A stretch of 64,000 nt of DNA from Dillenia suffruticosa (Eukaryota; Streptophyta; Magnoliopsida; Dilleniales; Dilleniaceae): assembly GCA_033439265.1 (NCBI GenBank), contig JAVTVX010000002.1:7228174-7292173 (forward strand), read 5' to 3'. Shown here in pieces: positions 1 to 12,405 of this stretch (its first letter is position 1; each line of letters opens with the position of its first letter). The notes under the pieces were generated by a model. That model saw nothing but the letters and a program-made list of their open reading frames with translations. It searched no databases and was not told where the DNA came from. A program made the translations under genes and the position numbers.

Positions 1-1550
1 TGTTTATATTAATGTCAGTATACAAAATCCTCATCTCCAAACCACTTCTTCCGACAACTTATTTCCTCTTTCAAAGGAAGCTCTTCAAGATAATTCCCAA
101 GATTCTACCAAGCGAAAAGATCCTCTGACAAACCTTTTATCAACCTCAAGCAGATCAATCTCATCAATATCTTAAAGAGTAGCACTTTCCTTCTCTCCAG
201 TATCTCCAAAAAGATTCTTATTCCAAACTTTGGGAGCCATTTTTAAAATTTTCAATTTCCTCAAAAACTTAAAGATTCAAATCGCTTTATTAACAAAGAA
301 CTTCCCAAGCCTGCACAAGTCAATCTTCTCAAAGTGCAAGAAACTAAAAAACAAGTGAAAAATACTTGGATATAGATTGATAAGCCTACTGAAACACAGC
401 CAACCAGAGACATTCCTTAAAAGAAAAGCTTATTTGCTCAATAGAGCCTGAAACCGACAAGAGCACCTACAAGTAACATGATACAATTGCATGTATCTTT
501 GCTAATTTTACCTCCAACTAAATTTACACTCTTTCGAAGCAAGTTGTAGTCTTGAACCACAAAATTGGCTGACTTCGCCAGATAATATGAAGGTCAAAGA
601 AATACAATGATTTCTATGATAATGTCATCATTAGGGCTTGTGATCAATGGCCATAATGAGTAAGAGAGATGGAAAGAATTTTAAATTCTAGTGACACCTA
701 ATTTGCCATCAATAGTTGAGACTCCTACCTTCTTTTGGTTCCTACAGGACCAATTCGAAAACTTTTTAAAAAAATTATCCTCAGTAGGAGGAGTAGTCCT
801 AACTCTCACATTCTTTCAATGGGGTGACATCCAAAAATCCTTTGTTAAGAGGGGTCAAGAATCGGTTGAAGTGTTTAGCAAACTCCATACTTATAAGTGA
901 GTTATTAGACCCCATAGAAATTAACACCCGTATATTAAATAAAAAATACTCATCATACTTAATAAGCTAAGCCATGAAAACCTTTATCCAGTCCCAACAT
1001 CTTTTTCCAGTCCCAACATCTATTCGCAATTGCAATCTCTCAAGAGTATTTTACCATATATCATAATCCTAAGCAATTTCATACTGTCGTGCCCACTAAA
1101 CAAGTATCTCAAACTTCTAGCGTCAAGATATTGATTCAAAGGAATTTCTACAAGAGTACTCATCATTTGACCAAACAAGCCATGGTAGGTCTTCAATCAC
1201 AATTAAGAAACTATTTATAAAGTGATACATCATTCGGGTTGTGAATGTGGAGTAGAAAATATCCTATTCGGATTCCTTACTCTTCGTATAGGGAGCAAAA
1301 CTCTACAGGGAGGGTCTAAACTTAATAATTTAAAATAGATATTAACCCAGGTACTTAACCCCCTAAAAAGAATATTTCTAATTTCCTAAGAATCCATGGA
1401 AAGTTCTTGAACATCTCTTGACAGATAAACCTTTAAAAGTCACAATTTTCAAAACAACAACCCTTTCAAAATCTTTGCAAAACTTTTAGGGTCATTTGGA
1501 GACATTTGAAAACGTTTCAAATTCATCGAACTTTTAAAATCGTGAACCTG

Positions 1551-1562
1551 TCTCTGATACCA
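1551..1562 (-). other. Primer binding site, tRNA-iMet
   Basis: The minus strand reads TGGTATCAGAGA, 7 nt inside the LTR end. This is the standard plant initiator-Met primer site with the last base changed. It shows that 1570-4209 is a 5' LTR and not a solo LTR. Confidence 0.8.
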
Positions 1563-1569
1563 ATAAAGC

Positions 1570-4209
1570 TGTTACGCCCCGATTCTCAGATCGATCACGT
1601 GACAACCGCCGTGTTGTCTCGGTACACGGGCAGAAGCTTCCCATATACCGAGACTCTGCAAGACTAACCAACTATACAATATTTTTTCCAAATACAATGC
1701 ACATATAAAGGACCCATCCTGTCCATCCCAGTACACACAATTATGCGTCAGCACACATTCGGACGGGGTTCCTGTACATGCACGCATGCAAAATTGGCCA
1801 TCCAAACCATTCCAGAATTCTCAGTACAAATAACGTATTCCAAAGATATTTTAAATCAAAATGAAAGAAGACTCAAATCAAAGTTGTAGATTTAACATTT
1901 CAGTCCAAATGTTCCAGTACAAGATAAAACATTTTTTCAAAAACGATTCAATGAAAATAATGAAGTCCCAAATCATAATCGTCGGATTTTATCAATACTT
2001 GCCGAATGACTCAACTAGTATCAGTAAAATCCGCCCGGTATAAGATGTACAGAACTTCCTTTCCATGATTCTACGTTCTACAATTCCCAAAAATCCTACA
2101 CTACTAAATACCTATGCAAATCAGCAAAATATCCTTCGCAACCTCCCACGTCCAGTCTCTGAACTAAATATTCTCTGAAAAATGTGAGAGAGAGGTGAGT
2201 ATTGGAGAAATACTCAGTGAGTGGAGTACAATGGTATAATTATGTGATAAATGAGGGGTGAATGTGGGAAAGTCAAAGTATATCTCATAAACAACACTTT
2301 ATATATGTAAAAACATTTTCAATAAATCAGATAGTTCACAAAATATGCATCCACATCAAATATTCTTTCCGAAAATCACAAGGGTCCCATCCAAATTAAT
2401 TCCGTCTTGCGTTTGGCCGAACCAAGAAGGAAGCCCGCCAAGGGATTTTCCATTTCAGTATCTCAAACAGTACCCCCTTCCTTGGCATTGGCTCGGACCT
2501 CCCCGGGGGTGCAATCCAGATAGTTCGACGTGGTAGAGAAGAGACCACGTATACCTCTCTCGCAATGAGACCCCAACCACGTCACCCCGTCGGGTTGTTC
2601 CGTGGAGGAAATGACTATAGCCATTACACTCGTGCACCATCATTTCACAATCATTCAAATTATAGTCAATGTGCCATGTTTCATCAAACAAACTCCAAAA
2701 TTCATGCTACAAGCATTTACAAATCCAATATCGAATGCAAATGGCACAAATTCATTAATAATTATTTAGGATGCATTCATAATTCAAACTTTCATTTCAG
2801 ACGTCCCACAATCACAAATGATTTATATAAATCATGTAAATATCATTCAAAATCATTCAAAATCATTTATAAAAGAATTTAAAACATTTTTACTTATTTA
2901 TAACACAACGAACTATCCATTCACCTCTAGGGAGGGTATTCACTCCCTAATTCTGCAATTTAATCCAAAGTAACCCTTCTCAACCTTCAAAGGGGTTATC
3001 CTATACCAATAATCACAATTTCATTATTAGTTCATTCCAAATTTTAGGTTTTATGAACTTTCCTATATTTAACACATACCAAGTTCTTCAATTTCATGAA
3101 CCAAGATTCTCATTTCATCATTTCAAGATCATTTGCATCACTAATGATCTCAAATTCCCAATATTCCTCAATTTTCTCTAATTTCTAACAATTTTCCTAA
3201 TTTTCTTCCGAATTTTACATAACCATAATATTTTTCATACACATTTCAAATTAAACTCTGAGAAGACTATTCTATTCAACCTAACATGATTCTATCACCC
3301 TTTAGCATGCTTCTTTTGTATCAATAGCCTAATTCATATAAAATCCTATACTAACCTCAATAATAGCATATAAAATGTCAGAAAATGCATTCTAATCGAA
3401 TTTAACATTTATTCTAAACATATACAAGACCTCTTATCCTAAATTGACTCAATTTATCGAAATGATTTAAATTTCCCTCACCTATGGTTTTCGCAGCTTA
3501 CAGCCCTAGCGTCCGTGTACCATTCAATCCATTTCGGGACCTACAATGTTTTTAAATCAAAGCAAAGTTCAACGATTTATTCTAATCACTATGGAGATCA
3601 AAACCCTAGAATCACAACCAACTCAGCCATTACCTGCAGTGAAGAAGCCGCGACCTAGGGTTTTTGTAGGGATTGCAGGTGAACCCTCTAAGGAGACAAC
3701 TGGTCGCGGGCTCGCGGGCTGGCGCGCTCACGGCTGAGGCGCACGCTCGCGGCTGAGGCGCACGCTCGTGAGAAGGATTGCAGTCACACGCTTGTGAAAT
3801 GTTGCGCGCTGTGGTGCACTCGAGCGAGGGGAATCGCGCAGTGGCGCGCTCGCGCAGGGGAGGATCGCGCTACGGCGGTTGGAATGGCGGAGGGAGAAGC
3901 TGTCGCACTCGAGTGTGAGGGAGAAAGTAGAGAGTGAGAGAGACAGAGAGTGCGAGAGAGAGTTCGAGAGATGGTGAGAGAGAGACAGAGCGATGGTGAA
4001 AAGGGGCAGAGGACGGCGGAGATGGCGGAGATGGTGGCGGAGAGGTGACGGGCGAGAGAGGAAATCGGGAGAGAGGCAGCGAGTGAGAGAGATTAGGGCT
4101 GAAAGCCCTAATCTAATTGGGGGAAAGAAAACGTAGCGTTTTGGACAAAACGCTGTGTTTTCCTCTCTCTTTTTTATTTTTTATTTTTTATATATATATA
4201 GGTATTACA
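1570..4209 (-). repeat. 5' LTR of the left-edge Tekay-like element (2640 bp)
   Basis: The plus strand begins TGTTACGCCCC and ends GGTATTACA, so the LTR reads TG...CA on the minus strand. It has the same build as the other Tekay-like LTRs here: an AT-rich body, a short GC-rich zone (about 3700-3900), a GA-rich stretch, then a T-rich tail near the end. The flanking pentamer at 4210-4214 is AGCTT; its partner would lie off the left edge. Confidence 0.8.
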
Positions 4210-6077
4210 AGCTTGGCCAAGAGGGTAATGTCATTCCATATGGTGCTTTTGATATCCAAACTAACATCATTCGTTCTCCTACAAACACGGTCCCAACTCA
4301 TATGATGAATCTTCTTCTTCTCTGGGAGGTCAACTCAAAAGAAAACCTTGCTGATTTTATCTAATCTTCTACATGTGCTCTCAGGAATCCATAAAGTTTG
4401 CATTGTGTATATATAGGGATTGCAGACATGATAGATTTGATCAAAGTTGCTTTTCTTGAATGTTTAAAAGTTTCATTTTCTAACTGCTCAGTTTGGTTTG
4501 GATTTTTTTTTCAAGAAAGCTGTAAGTGTTTCTTGCTATTTTGTCATAAATTATAGGCATTTCTAGGTAGATTCCTAGGTCAAACATTGAGCTAAATTTA
4601 CTAACTGCAGCGAAGGAGGATTTGAGAGCCAAAGGAGCCTTTGGGGATAGCCACAACTTGGACATTATATGGTTGATTTGTAGTCCACTTTCCTCATTGA
4701 ACTCCCTAAGACAGCTGAGAATGCAGCCTATGTTTTGATTGTCAACCTCTACAAAGATTAAAATGTCATTTGCGAAGAAGAGATGAGAGATGAGAGATCC
4801 TCTTCTACTTGGTCTGATGGGGTTTCATTCTTTTCTTCTTACTCTGTCTTTGATCTTGTATGAAAACTTCTCCATGGCAATGATGAATAAGGAAGGGAAA
4901 GAGGTCCCCTTGTCTCAATCCTTGGTTAGGTTTGAAGTATGGAAGAGTACTACCATTCGACAAATGGAGATTTTAGTACTTGAAATGACATACCTGATTA
5001 ACCTTACCAGTGGGAGAGATAGGTTAAAGTCAAGGAGGGTTCTCCTTAGGAAGCTCCAATTTAGGCTATCGAAGGTTTTTTTGAGATCAATTTTTAGCAC
5101 CATTTTGTATTTTTTACTTGTGGAGTTTGTGATGCAATGAATTACCTCTTGAGTTACAGGCACATTGGCCACTGTACTTCTGTTAAGGAGGAAACTGTTT
5201 TGGTATTTTCCTATGAGATTTTGTAGGTAAGGCCTTAGTCTTTCCATTATGGTTTTAGTAAGGATCTTGTATGATGTACTGAGGAGGATAATTGGTCTAA
5301 AATTAGTTGCGCAATCTAAAAATTTTGTCTTGGGGATGAGGACCATGTGTGCTCTTGAAAGTTTAGGCTGAGAGTACCCATTTTTAAAGGTTGCAGCCAT
5401 GAAATTGTAGGTTGTTTTTTTTTTTTTTACCATTTCCCATCTTTTTTGATAGAAAATGGCTTGTATTCCATCAGGGCTAGAGGCCTTTAATCCTTTCATG
5501 GTCTGTACAACTGATTTGACTTATTCTTCTATGATTTCTCTACTGATGAACGCATGTTCATAGTCAGAAATAATAGCTTGATATCTGGAGTATTCTGAGG
5601 AGGGAGGGGTTACTTCTTGACTTGCAAAGAGATTCATGAAGTAATTTAGAATATATCTTTGAAGTTCATCTTGATTTCGGGTCCAAATGCCATTAACTTT
5701 GAGGCTATGATCTCATTCTATTTCTTCTAACCTTGGTTGTTGTGTGGAAGAATTTGGTATTCTTGTCTTCTTCGTTGCACCATTGGATTCTAGATTTTTG
5801 GTACCGATGTATCTCTTCTTGGCCAAGCATAGTTTGGTATTCATTGAGTAGCACTTGTTCTAGCTCCTGAGGAAGTTTGAATGTCCAAACTAGGCCGAGG
5901 TCTGAATTCCCTTTAGTCTAGCTTCAATGGTTCTCTTTCTTTTGAAAATGTTCTCAAAATTTTTTTGTTCCAAATCCTCACTTCAGTTGCTATGTTGGTG
6001 GATGCTTACAAGAGGTCATTAGAGGAACACCAAGTTGCATTGAAGGCTTCTTTAAACTGAGGATGTGAGAGCCATGC
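4210..6077 (-). pseudogene. LINE (L1-type) ORF2, end of endonuclease and reverse transcriptase, decayed
   Basis: Reading the minus strand down from 6077, the conserved L1-type linker AWLSHPQF appears first, then RT motifs: SPDGIQAIFYQKRW, FRPIILLSTSYKILTK, KIDLKKTFDSLNWSFL (about 5499-4915). A further RT/thumb segment follows with YLEMPIIYDK (about 4560) and WDRVC...LLAKL ending exactly at 4210. Several frameshifts and stops interrupt the frame, so it is not functional. The reading continues to the very base where the left Tekay-like LTR begins, so the LINE 3' part lies beyond the left edge. Its 5' half is at 16785 onward, separated by the element at 6078-16779. The family is an L1-type plant LINE with an apurinic-like endonuclease. 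Confidence 0.85.
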
Positions 6078-8677
6078 TGTCACGCCCCGACCCGGGATCG
6101 TGAGCAGCCGCCCGTTACCCTGGATGCCGGCTGTATTTTTACAGAAAATCGGGCAGAACCTCCCCATATATCGGAGGTCTCCCATATTAAAATAAACCTG
6201 TTACCTGTCCAAAAGGGGCCATCCCGGCCTCAAAATGCATATATTATCCTCAACAACAAATCAGATCATCTTACTGCACAATCCAGGGCAACGCAAGGCT
6301 AACAAACAATTCTCCACAGTCCTAACCACAGACCTCTACTGCCATGCCCCCGTCAAAGGCATGGACAGCCGCCAGTCGCCCCTCCTGTGATTTAGAGGAG
6401 GCACCGAGCGATCCTAGAGGACAATTCTAAGACATGACACATTCCCAAATACAGACGCAACAAAAAAGAAATGCCTCAATGCAATGTCATGCAGTGACAT
6501 GAGAGTTCCACAATTTAAATGTCCATATTTATACAGTCATCCCAGAATTATAAAAAAAAAATGGTCATCTATAGACCTCAGAATACAAATACATCACCAA
6601 TACAAATTGCAGCGGAAATATACAATAATTCCTCAAGTCCAGGCCTGATCTCCCAAAGAAACTGAGCGTCCTAAAAGCGACACTCCTTGTCAAATACTAT
6701 CTCTGAAACAAAAGGGAAATGAGGGGTGAGTACTCGGGAAAGAATACTCAGTGAGTGAGTGGGTCAATGCAATCGTCAAATATAGAGTGTGAAACTGGAG
6801 TGTCAAAACATAAGTATATAAATCATATTTCAAGTCATCATGCTCTTCATTTCAACAATATATCATTTCACGCATTTTCAAGTCAAATATGCATCCAAAG
6901 CACTGTCATTAAAATCATAGAGCTGCCAGCCGAAAATGTCCTGGCAGAGGTCTACCGCGACCTATGACAGGCGCACCGGGGGTGTTATATGCAATTTTAT
7001 TTAAAGTGCTCTCTACCCCGGCGTTGGCGACGAACCTCGTCCAGGTGCTAGACTTGAAGAGGATATCCAATCCAAATCCAAATCCTCCCCCTTTCGGGTT
7101 CAACCTGGCTAGTACCGTGTAGATAATCAAATCACGACAACTCGTGGGATACCCCAGGCCTAGGCATATCCGGACGCCACCAAAGCGCCTCTCACGGTGT
7201 CCTTCGTAGCTACGGAACAATACATATCAAAGCTCTCAAAGCCAAAATCAATATCACATCAAAATGTGCCGAAGTCAGGTTCATAAACCAATGCAACATA
7301 GAGCATAAAATGGCACATTATACATTTCAACCACATGGATGCATAATTTCATAATTCAATACAGTTTTTGGACACTCCAACGGTTCACAAAAGTCAATTT
7401 TAAAACCAGTCAAAACATTTCCAACATACGACAAATCATGCTCATTATCAAAATGTTGTAAAACAGGATTTACATATTAAACAAAAGCATTGAAATAAAT
7501 CCCACTCACATGTTTTGGGGAAGGTAGCGCACTCCCCAATAACACCAAAATACGCAAAACAAAGACGCCCCTCAATCGAATCACCAAAATAGCCAACCTA
7601 CTCAATCATCACGATTTTCATCAGATTTCGACTATTGTCAGGATTTATCGTTCTTCTTAATTTCGTACGAACCCTAAATTCCTCAATTTATAAACAAATC
7701 AACTAATGCTACCTAATTTGACAAGGTTTATTCAAGGGTTGAAGAGATTTCATTTCTCTCACCTAGGATTCTTCGGATCTCGAATTTAGCTTTCGTTCGC
7801 CCGTTGGTTTGGTCTAAAACCTGAATGTTTCCAAATTTGAAACCATTGCGAATAATTTAAGTCCAATTACTAAAGAGATTCGAAACCCAAGTGCGAAAAA
7901 TCAAAACTTAGAGTCATTTACCTTCGCAGAGGCTCACGGACTGCCACGGGCCGTCGCGGGCCGTGGGCCGCGGGCTGGCGGGCTGATGGGCTGGCGGGCC
8001 TGGTGGGCCGGCGGGCCTGATGGGTCTGCGGCCTGGTGGGCCTGCGGCCTGGCAAGCCGGATCACGCGCTGGAGCGCGCTCGCGCTCGTGCTGGCGCTGG
8101 CTCACGCGCTGAAGCGCACTCGTAAGCTGGATCGTGCACTGCTCGCGCTGGGGGTCGCACGCTGGAGTGCTCGTGCTCGTGCTGGGGCGTGCTGAGGCGC
8201 GCTGGGGTCGCGCGCTGGGGATCGCGACTGCTCGCGCGCTGCTCGAGCGCTGCTCGCGCGCTGCTCGAGCGCTGCTCGCGCGCTGCTCGAGCGCTGCTCG
8301 CGCGCTGCTCGCGCGCGGTTCGCGCGCTGCTCGCGCTTAGGCTGGGTCGCGCTGCAGCGCTCGCGCGCTCCCGCGGAAGACTGCGCGGTGGTGCTAGCGC
8401 TCGCGCGGAGATGATCGCGCGGCTGTGCTCGCGCTCGCTGAGGACTGGAGATCGCGCTGCAGTCGCGCGCTCGCAGAGGGTTGGAGCAGCGACGGCCACG
8501 GCGCACTCGTGGGAGGAAGATCGTGCGGCTGATTCGGGCGGTCGCTCGCGGCGGAGGATGGCAGCGGGAGGGGAAGAGACACGGCGGCGGGGAGAAGGGA
8601 AAAAGAGAGAAGAAAAAGGGAGAGAAGAAGAGAGAAGAGAGGGGGAAAGAGAGAGAGAAAATTGGGCTTTAAGCCCT

Positions 8678-8712
<35 letters not shown>

Positions 8713-8728
8713 TTAATTGGGTATTACA
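6078..8728 (-). repeat. 3' LTR of the complete Tekay-like element (2651 bp)
   Basis: The plus strand runs TGTCACGCCCC ... GGGTATTACA. It contains a CpG-rich zone (about 7920-8560) with a tandem 22-bp unit (about 8228-8300), a GA-rich block (8585-8660) and a T31 run (8681-8711). It equals the 5' LTR except for two extra 22-bp units, 12 fewer T's and one A/G difference at 7903. Conceptual Ala/Arg/Ser-rich reading frames on both strands of the GC zone come from the repeat and are not genes. Confidence 0.95.
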
Positions 8729-8746
8729 TTTTCTAACCCCCTAAAA
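8729..8746 (-). other. Polypurine tract
   Basis: The minus strand reads AGGGGGTTAGAAAA immediately before the 3' LTR (TGTAATACC). This is the plus-strand priming site for reverse transcription. The same tract precedes the 3' LTR of the element at 29709-40091. Confidence 0.75.
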
Positions 8747-8776
8747 ACAAGTCTCGTCCTCGAGACTAAAAGAAAA

Positions 8777-11700
8777 CTATACAGAAAATAGATGGGAGTA
8801 CTGTTTCCTCATGGCTTCCTCAGGCTTCCAAGTTTGTTCCTCGACCTGGTCGCTCCTCCACAAAACTTTGACAAGAGGAACCTCTTTGCTCCGTAGCTTT
8901 CTGACCTGTCGATCCAGAATAGTCACGGGCTGAACAGGTAAACTCAAGTCCTCTCGAAGCTCGACTGGCGGAGCTTCTAAAATGTGTGAGGGATCTGGCT
9001 GATATCTCCTAAGTACTGAGACATGAAATACATCGTGAACACGCGATAGATCTGCTGGCAGCTCCAATTTATATGCTACACTTCCGACCCTCTCAAGGAT
9101 ACGGAAGGACCCAATATACCTGGGACTCAACTTCCCTCGCTGCCCAAATCGAATGACTCCCTTCAAGGGAGATATCTTTAAGAATACCATGTCTCCCACA
9201 GTAAACTCTAGAGGTCGCCGCCTACGATCTGCATAGGATTTCTGTCTATCCTGGGCGGCTTTCATCCGCGTACGGATAATCCTCACTTTCTCCTTCGTCT
9301 CCTCTACCAGCTCAACATTGGTGAGTCGTCGCTCACCGACCTCATCCCAGCACAACGGGGTACGACACTTCCTCCCATACAATGCCTCGTAAGGTGGCAT
9401 GCCAATACTCGCCTGATAGCTATTATTATAGGCGAACTCCACTAACGGAAGATGCCGATCCCAACTCCCCCGGAAATCCATAACACATGCTCTAAGCATG
9501 TCCTCTAAAGTCTGAATAGTTCTCTCTGACTGACCATCTGTCTGGGGGTGATACGCTGTGCTGAAATTCAGTCTAGTACCCAAAGCCTCCTGCAGACTGG
9601 GCCAAAAACGGGATGTAAATCTGGGGTCTCGATCTGATACTATCGACACTGGAACCCCATGCAGCCTCACAATCATATCAATATAGAGGCGTGCCAACCT
9701 TTCAAGCGAGTAATCACTCCTAATCGGGATGAAATGTGCGGACTTAGTAAGTCGGTCAACTATCACCCAAATAGCATCGTGCTGTGCCGAAGTCCGCGGT
9801 AATCCCACTACAAAATCCATCGTGATATGCTCCCACTTCCACTCAGGAATGGGAAGGGGCTGCAATGTGCCAGCTGGACGCTGGTGCTCAGCCTTCACCT
9901 GCTGACATACAAGGCAACGAGCAATGAATTCTGCAATTTCCCGTTTCATACCCGACCACCAATAACTGTCTCTGATGGTGCGGTACATTTTAGTACTGCC
10001 GGGATGTAAAGCATAAGCAGATGAATGGGCCTCCTCAAGAATAGCCCTGCGAAGATCACTATCTGCCGGTACACATACTCGATCTCGAAAAACCAACAGT
10101 CTATCCTTGCGAACTCTAAAGTCGTCAATATCACCTCTGCTGGCTTTCTCATAAATACCTCGGAGCTCTTCGTCACTCTGCTGAAGCTCCCTGATACGAT
10201 CGAGCAAACTCGGTCGAACCTCAAATCTGGCTAGTATAGCTCCCTGATCATCACTAGCCAACCTAACTCCCAAAGCTCGGAGTCCCAATAAACACGAGAG
10301 ATAAGTACTCTCGGTAGTCTGAGAAGAGGAAGATGACTTCCGACTCAAGGCATCAGCCACCACATTAGCCTTGCCCGGATGATAATCAATAATGAGGTCA
10401 TAATCCTTTAGCAGCTCTAACCATCTCCGCTGCCTCAAATTCAGTTCCCTCTGAGTGAACAGATACTTTAGACTTTTGTGATCTGTAAACACTCTGCATG
10501 TGACCCCATATAAATAGTGGCGCCATATCTTTAGCGCAAAGACTATGGCCGCCAACTCCAAATCGTGCGTAGGATAATTCACCTCATGCTTCTTTAGCTG
10601 CCGCGAAGCATAGGCGATAACTCTACCATCCTGCATCAATACACAGCCCAATCCCTGCCTGCTGGCGTCACTGTACACCACATACTCTCGACTACTCGTG
10701 GGAAGGGCTAGAATCGGAGCGGACGTCAATCGCTGTTTGAGCTCCTGAAAACTCACCTCACAACGATCATCCCATACAAACTTGACACCTTTTCGCGTCA
10801 ATCTAGATAACGGAGCCGCAATTTGAGAAAAGCCCTCTACAAACCTGCGGTAATACCCGGCTAGACCAAGAAAACTCCTGATCTCAGTCACTGTCTGTGG
10901 CTGCTCCCATCTCAAGATAGCCTCAACTTTCTGCGGATCAACAAAGATACCTTCCGCAGAAACTACATGGCCAAGAAAACCAATCTGCCGCAACCAAAAT
11001 TCACACTTGGTGAACTTGGCATAAAGCTGTCTCTCACGAAGAGTCTGCAAAATCACCCTAAGGTGCTGAGCATGCTCATCATCACTCCGCGAGTAGACTA
11101 AGATATCATCAATAAAAACAATGACAAACCGATCCAAATAATCGTGAAAAATTCGGTTCATTAGGTCCATAAATGCGGCAGGGGCATTAGTCAGCCCAAA
11201 CGGCATGACCAAAAACTCATAATGTCCGTATCGGGTGCGGAAAGCCGTCTTAGGCACATCCTCGGCCCTAATCCGCAATTGATGGTAACCCGACCGGAGA
11301 TCTATCTTCGAGAATACTTTGGCACCCTGTAATTGATCAAAGAGATCATCAATACGTGGTAGTGGGTACCGATTTTTAACGGTAACTTTGTTCAGCTGTC
11401 TATAATCTATACATAGCCGAAATGTGCCGTCCTTCTTTTTCACAAACAACACCGGTGCACCCCACGGAGACGTGCTAGGACGGATAAACCCCTTATCCAG
11501 CAACTCCTGCAGCTGGACCTTGAGCTCTCTCAGCTCAGCCGGCGCCATCCTGTATGGCGGCATAGAAATAGGGGTAGTCCCCGGAGCTAAATCGATCTCA
11601 AAGTCAAACTCCCGAACAGGTGGTAGTCCAGGCAGCTCCTCGGGGAAAATATCAGGAAAGTCCTGTACCACTGGGACATCCTCCAGTCTCGGTCCCTGAG

Positions 11701-12166
11701 CAGTGGTGTCAATGATATGAGCCAGGTAAGTCACACATCCGCGGCGAATCATGCGTCTAGCCTCCAAAACTGAAATGACACAGCGGGGTAAAACCCGCCT
11801 CTCGCCCTCAAAAATCAACACTGGCTGATCGGGTTTTCGAAACTCCACCTGCTTCTTAAAGCAGTCAACCGAAGCCCGATGCATATGTAGCCAATCCATC
11901 CCCAAGATGGCATCAAAATCAGTCATGGCGAGAGGGATTAGATCTGCCTTCAGCACTGTATCCCCAACTTTGATTTCACATTCTCTATACACTGTGCCGC
12001 GCACAATCTGCTCACCCAGAGGAGTGATGACCGATATCTCCTCGTCCAAAGGTGAGAGCGGTCTGTCAGAGTGTCGGGAGAATTTATCGCTCACATACGA
12101 ATAATTAGACCCCGTGTCAATAAGGATACGAGCATCTATTCCGAAAATGGGTAGAGTACCTATCAT
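8777..12166 (-). CDS. pol: Pol polyprotein: protease, RT, RNase H, integrase, chromodomain (1129 aa)
   Basis: The enzyme set for reverse transcription and integration is complete and in one open frame. The aspartic protease has D17-T18-G19. RT spans about 200-385, with CIDYRQLN, the catalytic FIDD box (351-354) and MPFGLTNAP. RNase H spans about 490-610 with YSDAS (D500), TDHKS and DALSR. Integrase has a zinc site H714/H721/C751/C754 and the catalytic triad D784, D845 and E881 with exact D-35-E spacing, followed by a GPY/F-like region. The C-terminus (about 1080-1129, [13 protein letters not shown]) matches the chromodomain-type tail of Tekay/Del chromoviruses, which is known to direct integration to heterochromatin. 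The ATG at 12166 is the first in frame, but the real N-terminus may be supplied by splicing from gag. No stop or frameshift is seen. Confidence 0.93.
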   Translation of the reverse strand: MIGTLPIFGIDARILIDTGSNYSYVSDKFSRHSDRPLSPLDEEISVITPLGEQIVRGTVYRECEIKVGDTVLKADLIPLAMTDFDAILGMDWLHMHRASVDCFKKQVEFRKPDQPVLIFEGERRVLPRCVISVLEARRMIRRGCVTYLAHIIDTTAQGPRLEDVPVVQDFPDIFPEELPGLPPVREFDFEIDLAPGTTPISMPPYRMAPAELRELKVQLQELLDKGFIRPSTSPWGAPVLFVKKKDGTFRLCIDYRQLNKVTVKNRYPLPRIDDLFDQLQGAKVFSKIDLRSGYHQLRIRAEDVPKTAFRTRYGHYEFLVMPFGLTNAPAAFMDLMNRIFHDYLDRFVIVFIDDILVYSRSDDEHAQHLRVILQTLRERQLYAKFTKCEFWLRQIGFLGHVVSAEGIFVDPQKVEAILRWEQPQTVTEIRSFLGLAGYYRRFVEGFSQIAAPLSRLTRKGVKFVWDDRCEVSFQELKQRLTSAPILALPTSSREYVVYSDASRQGLGCVLMQDGRVIAYASRQLKKHEVNYPTHDLELAAIVFALKIWRHYLYGVTCRVFTDHKSLKYLFTQRELNLRQRRWLELLKDYDLIIDYHPGKANVVADALSRKSSSSSQTTESTYLSCLLGLRALGVRLASDDQGAILARFEVRPSLLDRIRELQQSDEELRGIYEKASRGDIDDFRVRKDRLLVFRDRVCVPADSDLRRAILEEAHSSAYALHPGSTKMYRTIRDSYWWSGMKREIAEFIARCLVCQQVKAEHQRPAGTLQPLPIPEWKWEHITMDFVVGLPRTSAQHDAIWVIVDRLTKSAHFIPIRSDYSLERLARLYIDMIVRLHGVPVSIVSDRDPRFTSRFWPSLQEALGTRLNFSTAYHPQTDGQSERTIQTLEDMLRACVMDFRGSWDRHLPLVEFAYNNSYQASIGMPPYEALYGRKCRTPLCWDEVGERRLTNVELVEETKEKVRIIRTRMKAAQDRQKSYADRRRRPLEFTVGDMVFLKISPLKGVIRFGQRGKLSPRYIGSFRILERVGSVAYKLELPADLSRVHDVFHVSVLRRYQPDPSHILEAPPVELREDLSLPVQPVTILDRQVRKLRSKEVPLVKVLWRSDQVEEQTWKPEEAMRKQYSHLFSV

Positions 12167-12405
12167 TGAACAAAATGCACATAGACTTAGAATAATTTCA
12201 AACTTGATATGTATATATATATGTCAAAACAGTTGAGCCTCTAGGGCTTCTACAATCTCGGTGTACAAAAATGTCAGAGTAGTATCATGTCGACAAAAGG
12301 GAACACAACATATAATACCCATACGACTGATACAATGCTGACATCCTCAAAAGAAGTGAGAATACGAATAGAGATCCTATTCTACAGGATCAGAAGGAGG
12401 AGTAC
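12160..12405 (-). other. Intron-like spacer between gag and protease (246 bp)
   Basis: Between the gag and pol frames lies an AT-rich segment with GT at 12405 and AG at 12161-12160. Both edges carry the same GGTACTC heptamer, and excision there would join codon 478 of gag to codon 3 of pol in phase. Gag and protease are normally continuous or closely coupled in Tekay-like elements. The same spacer (245 bp) is at 33564-33808 in the second copy. Whether it is spliced, or whether pol starts at its own ATG (12166), cannot be decided here. The donor GTACTC is a weak match to consensus. Confidence 0.5.

Larger units (their letters stand above)
1..4209 (-). mobile_element. Tekay-like Ty3/gypsy element, 5' end only (leader + 5' LTR), runs off left edge
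   Basis: On the minus strand an LTR (4209 to 1570) is followed directly by a tRNA-iMet primer site (1562 to 1551) and then by 1.5 kb of internal sequence reaching the window edge. The LTR starts TG and ends CA, and its ends resemble those of the complete element at 6078-16779. The leader also shares a 'taaccccctaaaa' motif (near 1357) with that element's leader. No gag-like frame is visible in 1-1250, where gag would be expected from the spacing in the complete element, so the copy may be non-autonomous or badly decayed. The right flank at 4210 continues directly as LINE coding sequence, so this element is inserted in the LINE. Confidence 0.75.

Noticed and set aside
691..900. 69-codon open frame
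   Set aside because: Plus-strand frame in the leader of a minus-strand element with no recognisable motif; probably chance.
1551..1562. tRNA-like sequence at this and the other LTR borders
   Set aside because: These match only the 3' end of tRNA-iMet or tRNA-Asp and are primer binding sites, not tRNA genes.
2345..2882. Open frames of 63-105 codons on both strands
   Set aside because: They lie inside the 5' LTR of the left-edge element and have no recognisable domain.
6755..7220. 70- and 101-codon frames repeated identically at 14838-15303
   Set aside because: The identity only reflects the two LTRs of one element; they are noncoding LTR sequence.
7990..8340. Regularly repeated GC-rich units resembling a CRISPR-like array
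   Set aside because: The units are contiguous without unique spacers, the genome is plant, and they lie in an LTR.
7914..8716. Ala/Arg/Ser-rich open frames, also at 15997-16767, 30034-30689, 37531-38315 and 48643-49256
   Set aside because: They arise from the GC-rich tandem repeats inside Tekay-like LTRs, occur in several frames at once and differ by repeat number.
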